This document shows positions 9,222 through 17,150 of a stretch of DNA of 64,000 nt, one piece after another (the first letter of the stretch is position 1; every line of letters begins with the position of its first letter). The stretch is taken from positions 434,001-498,000 of the forward strand of contig CALIEB010000001.1 in assembly GCA_938022205.1 (NCBI GenBank), in the 5' to 3' direction. A model generated the notes under the pieces. That model was not told the DNA's origin. It saw only the letters and a program-made list of their open reading frames with translations, and ran no database searches. This DNA is from an uncultured Anaerolineae bacterium (GTDB lineage: Bacteria; Chloroflexota; Anaerolineae; Aggregatilineales; Phototrophicaceae). The position numbers were made by a program, and so were the translations under genes.

Positions 9222-9253
9222 GGGGTGGTGACGCAAACGCCACCCCATTTTCT
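9222..9253 (+). terminator. Hairpin between binding protein and permease genes
   Basis: GGGGTGGTG (9222-9230) pairs with CGCCACCCC (9238-9246), 9 pairs with one G-U, around a 7-base loop. It is followed by ATTTTCT. It fits a partial intrinsic terminator or mRNA stabiliser. Confidence 0.65.
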
Positions 9254-9286
9254 ACCCTACGCCGTGTTATAGAAAGCAAGTCAAAG

Positions 9287-10303
9287 ATGGGCGTTTATAT
9301 TGCAAGACGTTTTTTTTGGATGTTTTTTGTGCTTTTTGCGATTAGTGTGGTCACGTTTGTGCTGATGCGCCTCGTGCCGGGCGGGCCCTTTAACACCGAA
9401 CGCGGCGTGCCACCCGCCATCGTCGAAGCTCTCAACAAACGCTACAAGCTCGATGCCCCGTTGGTTGAGCAATACATCGATTACATGCAAGGGCTGCTCG
9501 TGCCGCGCCTGACAGACCGCACCTATCGCCGCAGCGTCGTCGAAGATTACATCATCAACATCCCGATGGACTTCTTGGGCGAAGGGGTCGCGCTGCGCTG
9601 GATTAACTTCGGACCCTCGCTGGCCAAGCGCAACCAAACCGTCACCGGCATCATCCGCGACGGCTTGCCCACGTCCATGCAGCTGGGAATTGCCGCGCTG
9701 CTGGTAGGGGTCGTCATCGGCGTTCCCATTGGCACCATCGCCGCCCTGCGCCAGAACACAGGCTGGGATTACCTCAGCATGAGCGTCGCGATCTTAGGCG
9801 TTTCCATCCCCAGCATCATTCTGGGTCCGCTGCTGCAATACATCTTCGGCGTTACCCTAAAAGTGCTGCCCACAACAGGCTGGGGAACAATTAATCACCT
9901 CATCCTGCCGGCGTTCGCGCTGGGCTTCACCGAGTCCGCGCTGATTGCCCGCTTGACGCGCGCCAGCTTGCTGCAAGTGCTGCGCGAGGATTACATCCGC
10001 ACCGCGCGCGCCAAAGGGCTGTCCGAACGCGTCGTCATTGGCGTTCACGCGCTAAAGAACGCCATCATCCCGGTCGTGACCGTGCTGGGTCCACTGGCGG
10101 CAGCCTTGCTCACGGGAACGTTCGTTGTCGAGACGCTGTTCGGCATTCCCGGCTTGGGCAGGTCGTTCGTGCTTTCAATCGGCAACCGCGACTACACGCT
10201 CATCATGGGAACAGTTTTGCTGTACGCCATGTTCCTCGTGGTCGCCAACTTAATCGTTGACTTAACCTATGCGCTGTTCGACCCGCGCATTCGCTTACAC
10301 TAG
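9287..10303 (+). CDS. Peptide ABC transporter permease, DppB/OppB type
   Basis: Inner-membrane permease of 338 residues. The N-terminal transmembrane helix (YIARRFFWMFFVLFAISVV) is followed by the OppB signature FVLMRLVPGGPF. The EAA loop that contacts the ATPase is near residue 235 (RTARAKGLSERVVIGVHALKN), and the C-terminus ends in DLTYALFDPRIR, as usual for DppB. An insertion of about 60 residues between the first helix and the core (EQYIDYMQGL to the IRDGLP segment) is common in the OppB branch. It pairs with the DppC-type permease 9 bases downstream. Confidence 0.93.
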   Translation: MGVYIARRFFWMFFVLFAISVVTFVLMRLVPGGPFNTERGVPPAIVEALNKRYKLDAPLVEQYIDYMQGLLVPRLTDRTYRRSVVEDYIINIPMDFLGEGVALRWINFGPSLAKRNQTVTGIIRDGLPTSMQLGIAALLVGVVIGVPIGTIAALRQNTGWDYLSMSVAILGVSIPSIILGPLLQYIFGVTLKVLPTTGWGTINHLILPAFALGFTESALIARLTRASLLQVLREDYIRTARAKGLSERVVIGVHALKNAIIPVVTVLGPLAAALLTGTFVVETLFGIPGLGRSFVLSIGNRDYTLIMGTVLLYAMFLVVANLIVDLTYALFDPRIRLH

Positions 10304-10312
10304 GGGGCGCGT

Positions 10313-11347
10313 ATGGCAACCAAAAGCTCGCACAAAATCGCCTATCTTGAAGCCGCCGACCTGCCGAAGCCACAAAGCCTCTGGCAATCCGCGTTCAAGC
10401 GTCTCATACGCAATCGCCTCGCCGTCATGGGCATCTTTGTGATTTTGTTCTTCGCGCTGCTAGCTATTTTCGCCGAGCAAATCGCACCCCGCGACTTCCG
10501 CACGCAAGTCCTCGCCGCCTCTAACAGTGCGCCGCTGTGGGTCACCAAGCTCTTTCCGACCATGATTCCCATCAGCGAAGGTGGCTACGTCAAGATTAAC
10601 GAAGACTTCTTCTTTGGCGCAGATAATTTGGGGCGCGACATCATGACGCGCGTCATCTACGGCACGCGCGTGTCGTTGCTCGTGGCAATCGTCGGTCCTA
10701 TCGTCGCGCTGCTGATTGGTGTCACGCTTGGGCTTATCTCCGGCTATCTCGGCGGCTGGGTCGATAACATCATCATGCGCCTAACCGACGTGTTCTACGC
10801 TTTCCCGACGCTGCTGTTCATCATCCTGCTGATGGCGTTCTTCCGCCCGACAACCGGACGCTTCGAGCCGGGCAGCATCGGCGACTTCTTCAACCGCCTC
10901 GACGGCAGCACCGGCGGCATGCTCTTCATCTTCGTCGGCATCGGCATCACCAGCTGGATGCAGATGGCGCGGCTAACGCGCGGGCAAGTGCTGAGCGTGC
11001 GCGAGATGGAGTACGTGCTGGCGGCGCGCTCGCTAGGCGCATCCCCCACGAAAATCATGTTGCGCCATATCCTGCCCAACATTTTGGGCCCCATCATCGT
11101 GGCGGAAACGCTCACCATCCCACGCTACATCTCCTACGAAGCCTTCTTGAGCTTCATCGGACTCGGTGTCAACCCGCCCACACCCAGCTGGGGCGCGATG
11201 ATTAGCGAGGGCGCGGTCGCCATTCGTGACTATCCCAACCAAGCCCTTTTTCCCGCGCTGGCGTTGTTTCTCACCATGTTCGCCTTCAACTTCGTCGGCG
11301 ACGGCTTGCGCGACGCGCTTGACCCACGCATGCGCGGCGCAGAATAA
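10313..11347 (+). CDS. Peptide ABC transporter permease, DppC/OppC type
   Basis: Second permease of the importer, 344 residues. The N-terminus has the OppC_N pattern (SAFKRLIRNRLAVMGIFVILFF). Family motifs are FGADNLGRDIMTRVIYGTRVS, the EAA loop YVLAARSLGASPTKIMLRHILPN, and a C-terminus ending DGLRDALDPRMRG. No ATP-binding subunits (DppD/DppF) follow: the next gene is convergent. The ATPases must be encoded elsewhere. Confidence 0.93.
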   Translation: MATKSSHKIAYLEAADLPKPQSLWQSAFKRLIRNRLAVMGIFVILFFALLAIFAEQIAPRDFRTQVLAASNSAPLWVTKLFPTMIPISEGGYVKINEDFFFGADNLGRDIMTRVIYGTRVSLLVAIVGPIVALLIGVTLGLISGYLGGWVDNIIMRLTDVFYAFPTLLFIILLMAFFRPTTGRFEPGSIGDFFNRLDGSTGGMLFIFVGIGITSWMQMARLTRGQVLSVREMEYVLAARSLGASPTKIMLRHILPNILGPIIVAETLTIPRYISYEAFLSFIGLGVNPPTPSWGAMISEGAVAIRDYPNQALFPALALFLTMFAFNFVGDGLRDALDPRMRGAE

Positions 11348-11353
11348 CCGCCG

Positions 11354-13633
11354 CTAGCCCGCCACGCCTGCGGGCGGCTGCAGCGGCACATACGGCTCTT
11401 CCCACCACTTGGGAAACGGCTCGACGCGGGCGTTAAAGTAAAAGTCAAGGATGCGGCGCGTAATCGGTGCCGCCACTTCCGAGCCTTCGCGGCTGTTGGT
11501 CACCACCACCACAGTGGCGATTTGTGGGTTTTCGGCAGGCGCAAAGGCGATATACCAGGCATGCGGCGGGCTGCCGCTGCCGCGCACGCCGGTCTCCGCC
11601 GTGCCGGTCTTGCCGCACGAGCTGTAGGGCGCGTTGCGAAACACGCGAAACGCCGTGCCAAACGTGCTGTCCGTCGTGACAAGGCACATGCCCTCGCGCA
11701 CCACGTCGAACGAGCGCGGGTCAATCACCTCAATCTGCGTGCGCACGGTAGGCTGAATCGTTTCGATGACCTCCACCCCGTCAAAGCCACCGACTTGCTT
11801 GACAAGGTAAGGCTGATAGAGCGTGCCGCCGTTCGCCACCGCCGCCACCGCGCTGACGAGCTGGAGCGGCGTAAGTTGCACGTCACCTTGCCCAATCGCG
11901 TTGTTAATCGCCTCAGAAGCGTTGCGCGGCACGGTCACGCTGCCGGTCACCTCGCGCCCGAGCGCAGTCAAGCCGGTGCTGCGCCCCAAGCCAAACAAGT
12001 CTGAATAGCGCACCAGCAGGTTGGGGTCGCGCTGGTACATCAGCCCGCCCATCTCCCAAAAGAAGGGGTTGCAGGACGTGGCAAGAGCCTGCGCCGTGCG
12101 TACCTCCCCCGCCGGCGGCAGATTGTCCGCCACGCGCCAATCTTGGCGTAACGCGACGGTATCGCCGAACTTGCGCCCCTCCCACTCCAGTGTGCAGTCA
12201 AAAATGGTCGTGGGCGACCAAATGCCCGTGTCGGTCACCGCCAACGCCGTAAACACCTTGTAGACCGAGCCGGGCGTGTACTGCTCAGCAACCGCCTTGT
12301 TCGCCAGCGGGCGGCGCGGATTGCTGTTGAGCGCGGCAATCAGCGGCAACGGGTCCGTGTAAGAGTTCGACGGATTGAACAAGCTAGGGTCAAAGGTGGG
12401 AAAGCTGTGCAGCGCGAGAATAGCACCCGTGTTGACATCCATGACAACCGCCGCCGCGCCCGTCGCAACGCTCGCCCAGTTCTGCTGTGCATAGTTGAAA
12501 GCGTCGTTCATCGCTTTGGCGGTGACATACTGCAGGTCGCGGTCAATCGTCAGCTGGATAGGCGCAGAAGGCGCGCCCGACGTGCCGCCCAGCTCGCGCA
12601 GCACCACGCCACCACCCTCAATCATGCGCAACGTGCGATTGGGTTTGCCCGCCAGCACGCTCTCGTAGCTAGCCTCCACGCCCGCCAAGCCTATCAGGTC
12701 GCTGGCTTGGTAGCCGCGCGCCTGCCACACCGCTAGCTGGTCACCCGGCACGCGCCCAATGAAGCCTGTGACGTGTGTCATCGCGCTCACGCCCCAATAG
12801 GCGCGCGTGCTATATTCGCCGACCTTACGAAAGCCCGAGCTACTGCTGCCCAGCCCACATGTGTTGTCGAGCGCGTCGCGATAGCGCGCCAACACGTCCA
12901 AATCTAGCTCGCCAACGTGGAACCACGTGTCAGGGTTGTAGTTGGTGAAGAGGCGCGCAATTTCCGCACGCGGTCGCAGCAGCACCTCCGCCAACAGCGT
13001 GATGCATTCGTCGACGTTGCGCATCTCCTGCTTGATGACGGCAATCCACGCCGTGCGCCCACCCTGCTGCACAATCAGGTTGCCGCTGCGGTCATAGATG
13101 TTGGCGCGTGGTGGGAAGCTGTTGCTCACTTCGACGCGCACGTCCGCCGATAACCCCTCTAAGATGTCCAGCGGCGACCACGCCACGCGCCACGCGCCGC
13201 CATGTTGCACAAGGCGCATCGTACGATTGGGGTCAACGATGTTCTCAAACGACGTGGAGCGCAGCGTGGCGTTGTAACGCACTGCCGCGCTTTGTCCCTG
13301 CTGTGTGACTTCTTCGATGGTGTAGGTCACGCCACTAAAGCCCATTGCGTTGTGAGCAACGGCGTAACGGTCTTTGAAGCGTTCTAGTGGGTATTGTTCC
13401 TGCGACAGCGGATGCACGAGCGCGTACATCACCTCGTAGCTTTGCGTGTTCCAAGCGTCCAAAAAGCTGCGCGCCACCTCTTCGGGCGTGTTCATGTTGA
13501 CAACGGCAAAAAGCGGTTGTGCGGGCGCGCCTTCGGCATTGGGCAAAGGCAGCGCGCCACACGCCGCCAGCAACCCTACTACCAGCAGCAGCGCGGCGCG
13601 CCGTCCCCATCCTTGCGAGCTTGTGCATTGCAT
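11354..13633 (-). CDS. Penicillin-binding protein (transpeptidase) lipoprotein with MecA_N-like domain
   Basis: Cell-wall transpeptidase of 759 residues from the start at 13633, which has an AAGGA site upstream on its strand. The N-terminus is a signal peptide with lipobox LLAAC (Cys25), so the enzyme is probably lipid-anchored. Residues 48-160 resemble the NTF2-like MecA_N domain, followed by a PBP dimerisation region (to about 350). The transpeptidase motifs are SVYK (456-459), SCN (520-522) and KTG (675-677). The architecture is that of MecA/PBP3-like low-affinity PBPs, but drug affinity cannot be read from sequence. The frame stays open upstream only because it crosses the antisense of the tRNA gene. 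Confidence 0.9.
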   Translation of the reverse strand: MQCTSSQGWGRRAALLLVVGLLAACGALPLPNAEGAPAQPLFAVVNMNTPEEVARSFLDAWNTQSYEVMYALVHPLSQEQYPLERFKDRYAVAHNAMGFSGVTYTIEEVTQQGQSAAVRYNATLRSTSFENIVDPNRTMRLVQHGGAWRVAWSPLDILEGLSADVRVEVSNSFPPRANIYDRSGNLIVQQGGRTAWIAVIKQEMRNVDECITLLAEVLLRPRAEIARLFTNYNPDTWFHVGELDLDVLARYRDALDNTCGLGSSSSGFRKVGEYSTRAYWGVSAMTHVTGFIGRVPGDQLAVWQARGYQASDLIGLAGVEASYESVLAGKPNRTLRMIEGGGVVLRELGGTSGAPSAPIQLTIDRDLQYVTAKAMNDAFNYAQQNWASVATGAAAVVMDVNTGAILALHSFPTFDPSLFNPSNSYTDPLPLIAALNSNPRRPLANKAVAEQYTPGSVYKVFTALAVTDTGIWSPTTIFDCTLEWEGRKFGDTVALRQDWRVADNLPPAGEVRTAQALATSCNPFFWEMGGLMYQRDPNLLVRYSDLFGLGRSTGLTALGREVTGSVTVPRNASEAINNAIGQGDVQLTPLQLVSAVAAVANGGTLYQPYLVKQVGGFDGVEVIETIQPTVRTQIEVIDPRSFDVVREGMCLVTTDSTFGTAFRVFRNAPYSSCGKTGTAETGVRGSGSPPHAWYIAFAPAENPQIATVVVVTNSREGSEVAAPITRRILDFYFNARVEPFPKWWEEPYVPLQPPAGVAG

Positions 13634-13717
13634 GGTGCGTTGTCCTTCTGTGCTGTGCGTTGGCACAACCATAGCGCGATTTTGTCCGTGCGGGTAGGGC
13701 GCGCTTTGGGTTGCGCC

Positions 13718-13746
13718 TTGACAGCCGCGCCCCGCTCGCCTACAAT
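13718..13746 (+). promoter_or_regulatory. tRNA-Ala promoter
   Basis: TTGACA (13718-13723), an exact 17-base spacer and TACAAT (13741-13746). This is the best consensus promoter in the window; transcription would start a few bases before the tRNA. Confidence 0.85.
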
Positions 13747-13759
13747 GCTGGTCGTTCTT

Positions 13760-13832
13760 GGGCTTGTAGCTCAGTTGGGAGAGCGCGTCAATCGCACTGA
13801 CGAGGTCAAGGGTTCGAATCCCTTCAAGTCCA
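13760..13832 (+). tRNA. tRNA-Ala (anticodon CGC)
   Basis: A 73-base cloverleaf. The acceptor stem GGGCTTG/CAAGTCC contains the G3-U70 pair that marks alanine tRNAs. The D stem is GCTC/GAGC. The anticodon stem CGTCA/TGACG holds loop ATCGCAC, with anticodon CGC at 13793-13795, reading GCG. The T arm is AAGGG-TTCGAAT-CCCTT, with discriminator A. The 3' CCA is not encoded. A promoter precedes it and a terminator follows, so it is a monocistronic unit. Confidence 0.95.
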
Positions 13833-13839
13833 CAGCTAA

Positions 13840-13868
13840 AACAGGCAGCGTGTGCCGCCTGTTTTTTA
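13840..13868 (+). terminator. Intrinsic terminator after tRNA-Ala
   Basis: AACAGGC (13840-13846) pairs with GCCTGTT (13857-13863), with two further inner G-C pairs and a GTGT loop, then a run of T. Confidence 0.8.
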
Positions 13869-13964
13869 TTGTTACCTAACCAAGCAAACGTCACGCCAAG
13901 AGCGTGCTTACTAAGCTCCCGCCAAGCGAGCAAGCAAAATGCCGCGCTCCGTTGCTTGCACCTG

Positions 13965-14492
13965 CTAGCGGGTTTGCGTGCCGTCGTTAAAGATGCCCGT
14001 CGGATGACAGCCGCGCCCCGCCCGTGCCGCCTCGCGCTCCAACGCGGCAAACTCCTCGAAGTAAGCGCGGTCTGGCTCATACAACACGCTCTCGGCGTAG
14101 CCCTGCACGATTAGCTCGCGGTTGACGAACACGTCGCCGACAAACACATAGCGCAGCAACCGCCCAAAGCGGTCGGTCTCGCTCTTGTCCTTGTAGAGCG
14201 CGACGGTCTGTCCGTTTACCAAGCTGCGGTTGGCGGCGGTCGCCTCGCTGTAGCACGCCTCGTCGCGTTCGGGCGTGTTCACGCCTAAGTAACGCACGCG
14301 CACGCGGTCGCCATTGACCTCCACGTCAATCGTGTCGCCATCTATCACCTGCACCACGCGCCCTGTTTCGTTGGGCGCGCCCGCAGGACGCTGCGAGGTC
14401 GTCGTGCCGCCCGTCGTTGTCGGCGTTAGCCCATCACAGCCGCTAAGAACAAGGAGAAGAAACGCAGTAAAAAGCATCTTTGTCAGAGACAT
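13965..14492 (-). CDS. Thermonuclease (staphylococcal nuclease-like) lipoprotein
   Basis: Secreted calcium-dependent nuclease of 175 residues, probably lipid-anchored: the signal peptide (MSLTKMLFTAFLLLVLSGC) ends in a lipobox with Cys19. The SNase fold carries the catalytic set seen in staphylococcal nuclease: IDGDTIDV (Asp51 region), Arg67 and Glu75 in RYLGVNTPE, and Arg111 in DRFGR. The Thr/Gly-rich linker after the lipobox is about 20 residues. The start at 14492 was chosen because it begins directly at the signal peptide; the frame is open further upstream. Likely role is nucleic-acid scavenging at the cell surface. Confidence 0.88.
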   Translation of the reverse strand: MSLTKMLFTAFLLLVLSGCDGLTPTTTGGTTTSQRPAGAPNETGRVVQVIDGDTIDVEVNGDRVRVRYLGVNTPERDEACYSEATAANRSLVNGQTVALYKDKSETDRFGRLLRYVFVGDVFVNRELIVQGYAESVLYEPDRAYFEEFAALEREAARAGRGCHPTGIFNDGTQTR

Positions 14493-14584
14493 GGTCGGTT
14501 TGCCTGTCGGTGAAATAAACGTGCCACAATTGTACGCAAACCATGAGCTTTTCGGGTAGCCACATTGCCCGATTACCCCATCTG

Positions 14585-14593
14585 TGCTATGCT
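14585..14593 (+). promoter_or_regulatory. Extended -10 promoter for the alcohol dehydrogenase/biotin carboxylase genes
   Basis: TGC-TATGCT lies 37 bases before the start codon at 14631. Confidence 0.45.
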
Positions 14594-14630
14594 TTGGCAC
14601 AGTTTAACGCACCAGAAAGCGCAGGAGACC

Positions 14631-15635
14631 ATGAGCATTCAAGCCTACGCCGTTCACGAAGCGCGCCAGCCGCTGGCGTTGTGGCAATACGAGCCACAGC
14701 CGTTAGGCGCGTTGGATGTCGAGGTTGACATCACGCACTGCGGCATCTGCCACAGCGATTTACACCTTGTCGACGGTGAGTGGGGCGGCAGCTTCCCCAA
14801 AGTGGTTGGACACGAGATTATCGGGGTCATTCGCGCGGTCGGCAGCGCGGTCGACCGCGCACGGCTGGGGCAGCGCGTCGGCATCGGCTGGCAGCGCAGC
14901 ACGTGCCTCGACTGTGAGTACTGCCTACGTGGTGAAGAAAATTTGTGCCACGCCGCGCAAGCCACTTGTAAGGAGCATTACGGCGGCTTTGCGCGGGCAA
15001 TTCGCCTTGACAGCCGCTTTTGCCACCCTATCCCCGACGCGCTCGCCAGCGTGAACGCTGCGCCGCTGCTGTGCGCGGGCATCACGGTCTACGCGCCGCT
15101 GCGTCGCTATGGCGCGAACGCCACCACCCGCGTAGGCGTAGTGGGTATCGGCGGCTTGGGGCATCTGGCGATACAATATGCCCGTGCGATGGGCTGCCAC
15201 GTCACCGCGTTCACGACCACGCCCGCCAAAGCCAAAGAGGCGCACGCGCTGGGCGCAGACCGCGCCGTCATCACCACCCGCGAGGGCGCGCTAAAAAGCG
15301 TGCGCAGCAGCATCGACCTGCTGATTGTCACCGTTGCCGTGCCGCTGGATTGGTTGGAATACGCCAAGACGCTGCGCAGAAACGGCACGTTGTGCTTTGT
15401 CGGCGCGTCACCCGACAGCGTCAGCGTGCCGATTGGCTTGCTCATCAGCAACCAATGGCAGCTCACTGGCGGCAGCATCGGCGGGCGGGCATTGATGCGT
15501 GAGATGCTGGCGTTCTCGGCACAGCACGGCGTGGTCGCCCAAACCGAGCTGCTGCCCTTTAGTGAAGTCAACACAGCGTTGGAGCGACTGCGCCGCAACG
15601 ACGTGCGCTATCGCTTCGTGCTGGCTTGGGAATAG
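14631..15635 (+). CDS. Zinc-dependent NAD(P) alcohol dehydrogenase (CAD/YahK type)
   Basis: Medium-chain dehydrogenase/reductase of 334 residues reducing aldehydes or oxidising alcohols. The catalytic zinc site is CGICHSDLH (Cys37) with GHE further on. The structural zinc cysteines lie in CLDCEYCLRGEENLC. The nucleotide fold is GVVGIGGLGHLAIQ, and the pattern matches the cinnamyl-alcohol-dehydrogenase-like group, which usually prefers NADPH. An AGGAG site lies just before the start. The biotin carboxylase gene begins 9 bases after the stop, so they share a transcript; no metabolic link is evident. Confidence 0.9.
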   Translation: MSIQAYAVHEARQPLALWQYEPQPLGALDVEVDITHCGICHSDLHLVDGEWGGSFPKVVGHEIIGVIRAVGSAVDRARLGQRVGIGWQRSTCLDCEYCLRGEENLCHAAQATCKEHYGGFARAIRLDSRFCHPIPDALASVNAAPLLCAGITVYAPLRRYGANATTRVGVVGIGGLGHLAIQYARAMGCHVTAFTTTPAKAKEAHALGADRAVITTREGALKSVRSSIDLLIVTVAVPLDWLEYAKTLRRNGTLCFVGASPDSVSVPIGLLISNQWQLTGGSIGGRALMREMLAFSAQHGVVAQTELLPFSEVNTALERLRRNDVRYRFVLAWE

Positions 15636-15644
15636 GAGAAACAC

Positions 15645-17150
15645 ATGCTCAAGAAATGTTTGATTGCCAATCGCGGCGAAATTGCCGTGCGGATTATGCG
15701 CGCCTGCCAAGAGCTGGGCATCCGCACGGTGGCGGTTTACAGCACCGCCGACCGCAACGCCCGCCACGTGCAGCTTGCCGACGAAGCATATCTTATCGGT
15801 GAAGCCCCGCCCCAGCAGAGCTATCTCAACAGCGACGCGCTGCTGAGCGTGGCACACCAAGCGGGCTGCGACTGCGTGCATCCCGGCTATGGCTTCCTGA
15901 GCGAGCGCGAGATGTTCGCGCAAGCCGTGCTGGACGCGGGGCTGGTATGGGTGGGTCCGCCGCCGTTTGCCATCGCGCAAATGGGCGTAAAGACCACCGC
16001 GCGCGCCCTCATGCAAGCGGCAGGCGTGCCTGTCGTGCCGGGTTATCAAGACGACCACGCCACGCTAGAAATGTTGCAAGCCGCCGCCCAGCAAGTCGGT
16101 TTCCCGCTCATGGTTAAGGCGGCAGGCGGCGGCGGCGGCAAAGGCATCCGCATCGTGCGCGAGGTAGCCGCGCTGCGCGACGCGCTGGAGGGCGCGCGCA
16201 ACGAAGCGCAAAAAGCCTTCAATGACCCGCGCCTGTTCTTGGAACGCTACATTGAGCGCGGACACCACATCGAGGTGCAAGTGTTGGCGGACGCGCACGG
16301 CAACACTGTTCACCTCTTTGAGCGCGAGTGCAGCGCGCAGCGTCGCCACCAAAAAATTATCGAAGAGACCCCCTCGCCGCTGCTCACGCCCGCGCTGCGC
16401 GAGCAGATGGGGCAAGCCGCCGTCAACGCCGCCCGCGCTGTGGGCTATGTCAACGCCGGCACGGTCGAGTTCATCGCCACGCCCGCAGGCGAGTTCTTCT
16501 TCCTCGAGATGAACACGCGCCTGCAGGTCGAACACCCCGTCACCGAGCTAGTCACAGGTGTTGACCTCGTCAAGCTGCAGTTTGCTATCGCGGCGGGCGA
16601 GCCGCTGCCGTTCACGCAAGCCGACCTGCGCCAGCAGGGACACGCCATTGAGTGCCGCGTTTACGCTGAAGACCCGCGCAACGGCTTCTTGCCCGCTATC
16701 GGCACAGTGGCGCACTTCGCCCCGCCACACATGCCCAATGTGCGCGTCGACAGCGGCATCCAGTCCGGCGACAGCATCACCATTCACTACGACCCGATGA
16801 TTGCCAAAATCATCGCCTACGATAGCACCCGCGCGGGTGCTATCGCCCGCATGGTGCAAGCATTGCGGCACACGGTCATTCTCGGCACGACGACCAACCT
16901 TGATTTCTTGCTGGCGTTGTTACAAAGCGAGGCGTTCGCGCGCGGCGAAATTGACACCACGACGATTGACGCGCAGCTCGACACGCTGCTGCCGCCGCTG
17001 CCTGCGCTTGACGATTTCGCTATCTTGGCGGCGGCTTTGCACGACCTCAACGGGCAAGGCACAGCGTCCAAGCCAGCGGTCAGCACGCCGCACGACGGGG
17101 ACCCTTACAGCCCGTGGAACGCCACCGACAGCTTTCGCTTGGGCGGCTAA
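15645..17150 (+). CDS. accC: Biotin carboxylase subunit
   Basis: ATP-dependent carboxylation of biotin on its carrier protein, the first half-reaction of acyl-CoA carboxylases. The 501 residues show the complete ATP-grasp enzyme: KCLIANRGEIAVRIMRA at the N-terminus, HPGYGFLSE, the glycine-rich loop AAGGGGGKGIR, ERECSAQRRHQKIIEE, and MNTRLQVEHPVTE. Beyond the usual 450 residues there is a C-terminal tail of about 45 residues with no recognised motif. A biotin carrier gene lies 3 kb away at 20282, but no carboxyltransferase is present, so acetyl-, propionyl- and methylcrotonyl-CoA carboxylase all remain possible. The stop overlaps that of the convergent recD2 by 4 bases. Confidence 0.93.
   Translation: MLKKCLIANRGEIAVRIMRACQELGIRTVAVYSTADRNARHVQLADEAYLIGEAPPQQSYLNSDALLSVAHQAGCDCVHPGYGFLSEREMFAQAVLDAGLVWVGPPPFAIAQMGVKTTARALMQAAGVPVVPGYQDDHATLEMLQAAAQQVGFPLMVKAAGGGGGKGIRIVREVAALRDALEGARNEAQKAFNDPRLFLERYIERGHHIEVQVLADAHGNTVHLFERECSAQRRHQKIIEETPSPLLTPALREQMGQAAVNAARAVGYVNAGTVEFIATPAGEFFFLEMNTRLQVEHPVTELVTGVDLVKLQFAIAAGEPLPFTQADLRQQGHAIECRVYAEDPRNGFLPAIGTVAHFAPPHMPNVRVDSGIQSGDSITIHYDPMIAKIIAYDSTRAGAIARMVQALRHTVILGTTTNLDFLLALLQSEAFARGEIDTTTIDAQLDTLLPPLPALDDFAILAAALHDLNGQGTASKPAVSTPHDGDPYSPWNATDSFRLGG

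Noticed and set aside
13634-14080. Upstream extension of the PBP reading frame on the minus strand
   Set aside because: The frame stays open across the antisense of tRNA-Ala, but the ribosome site and signal peptide begin at 13633.
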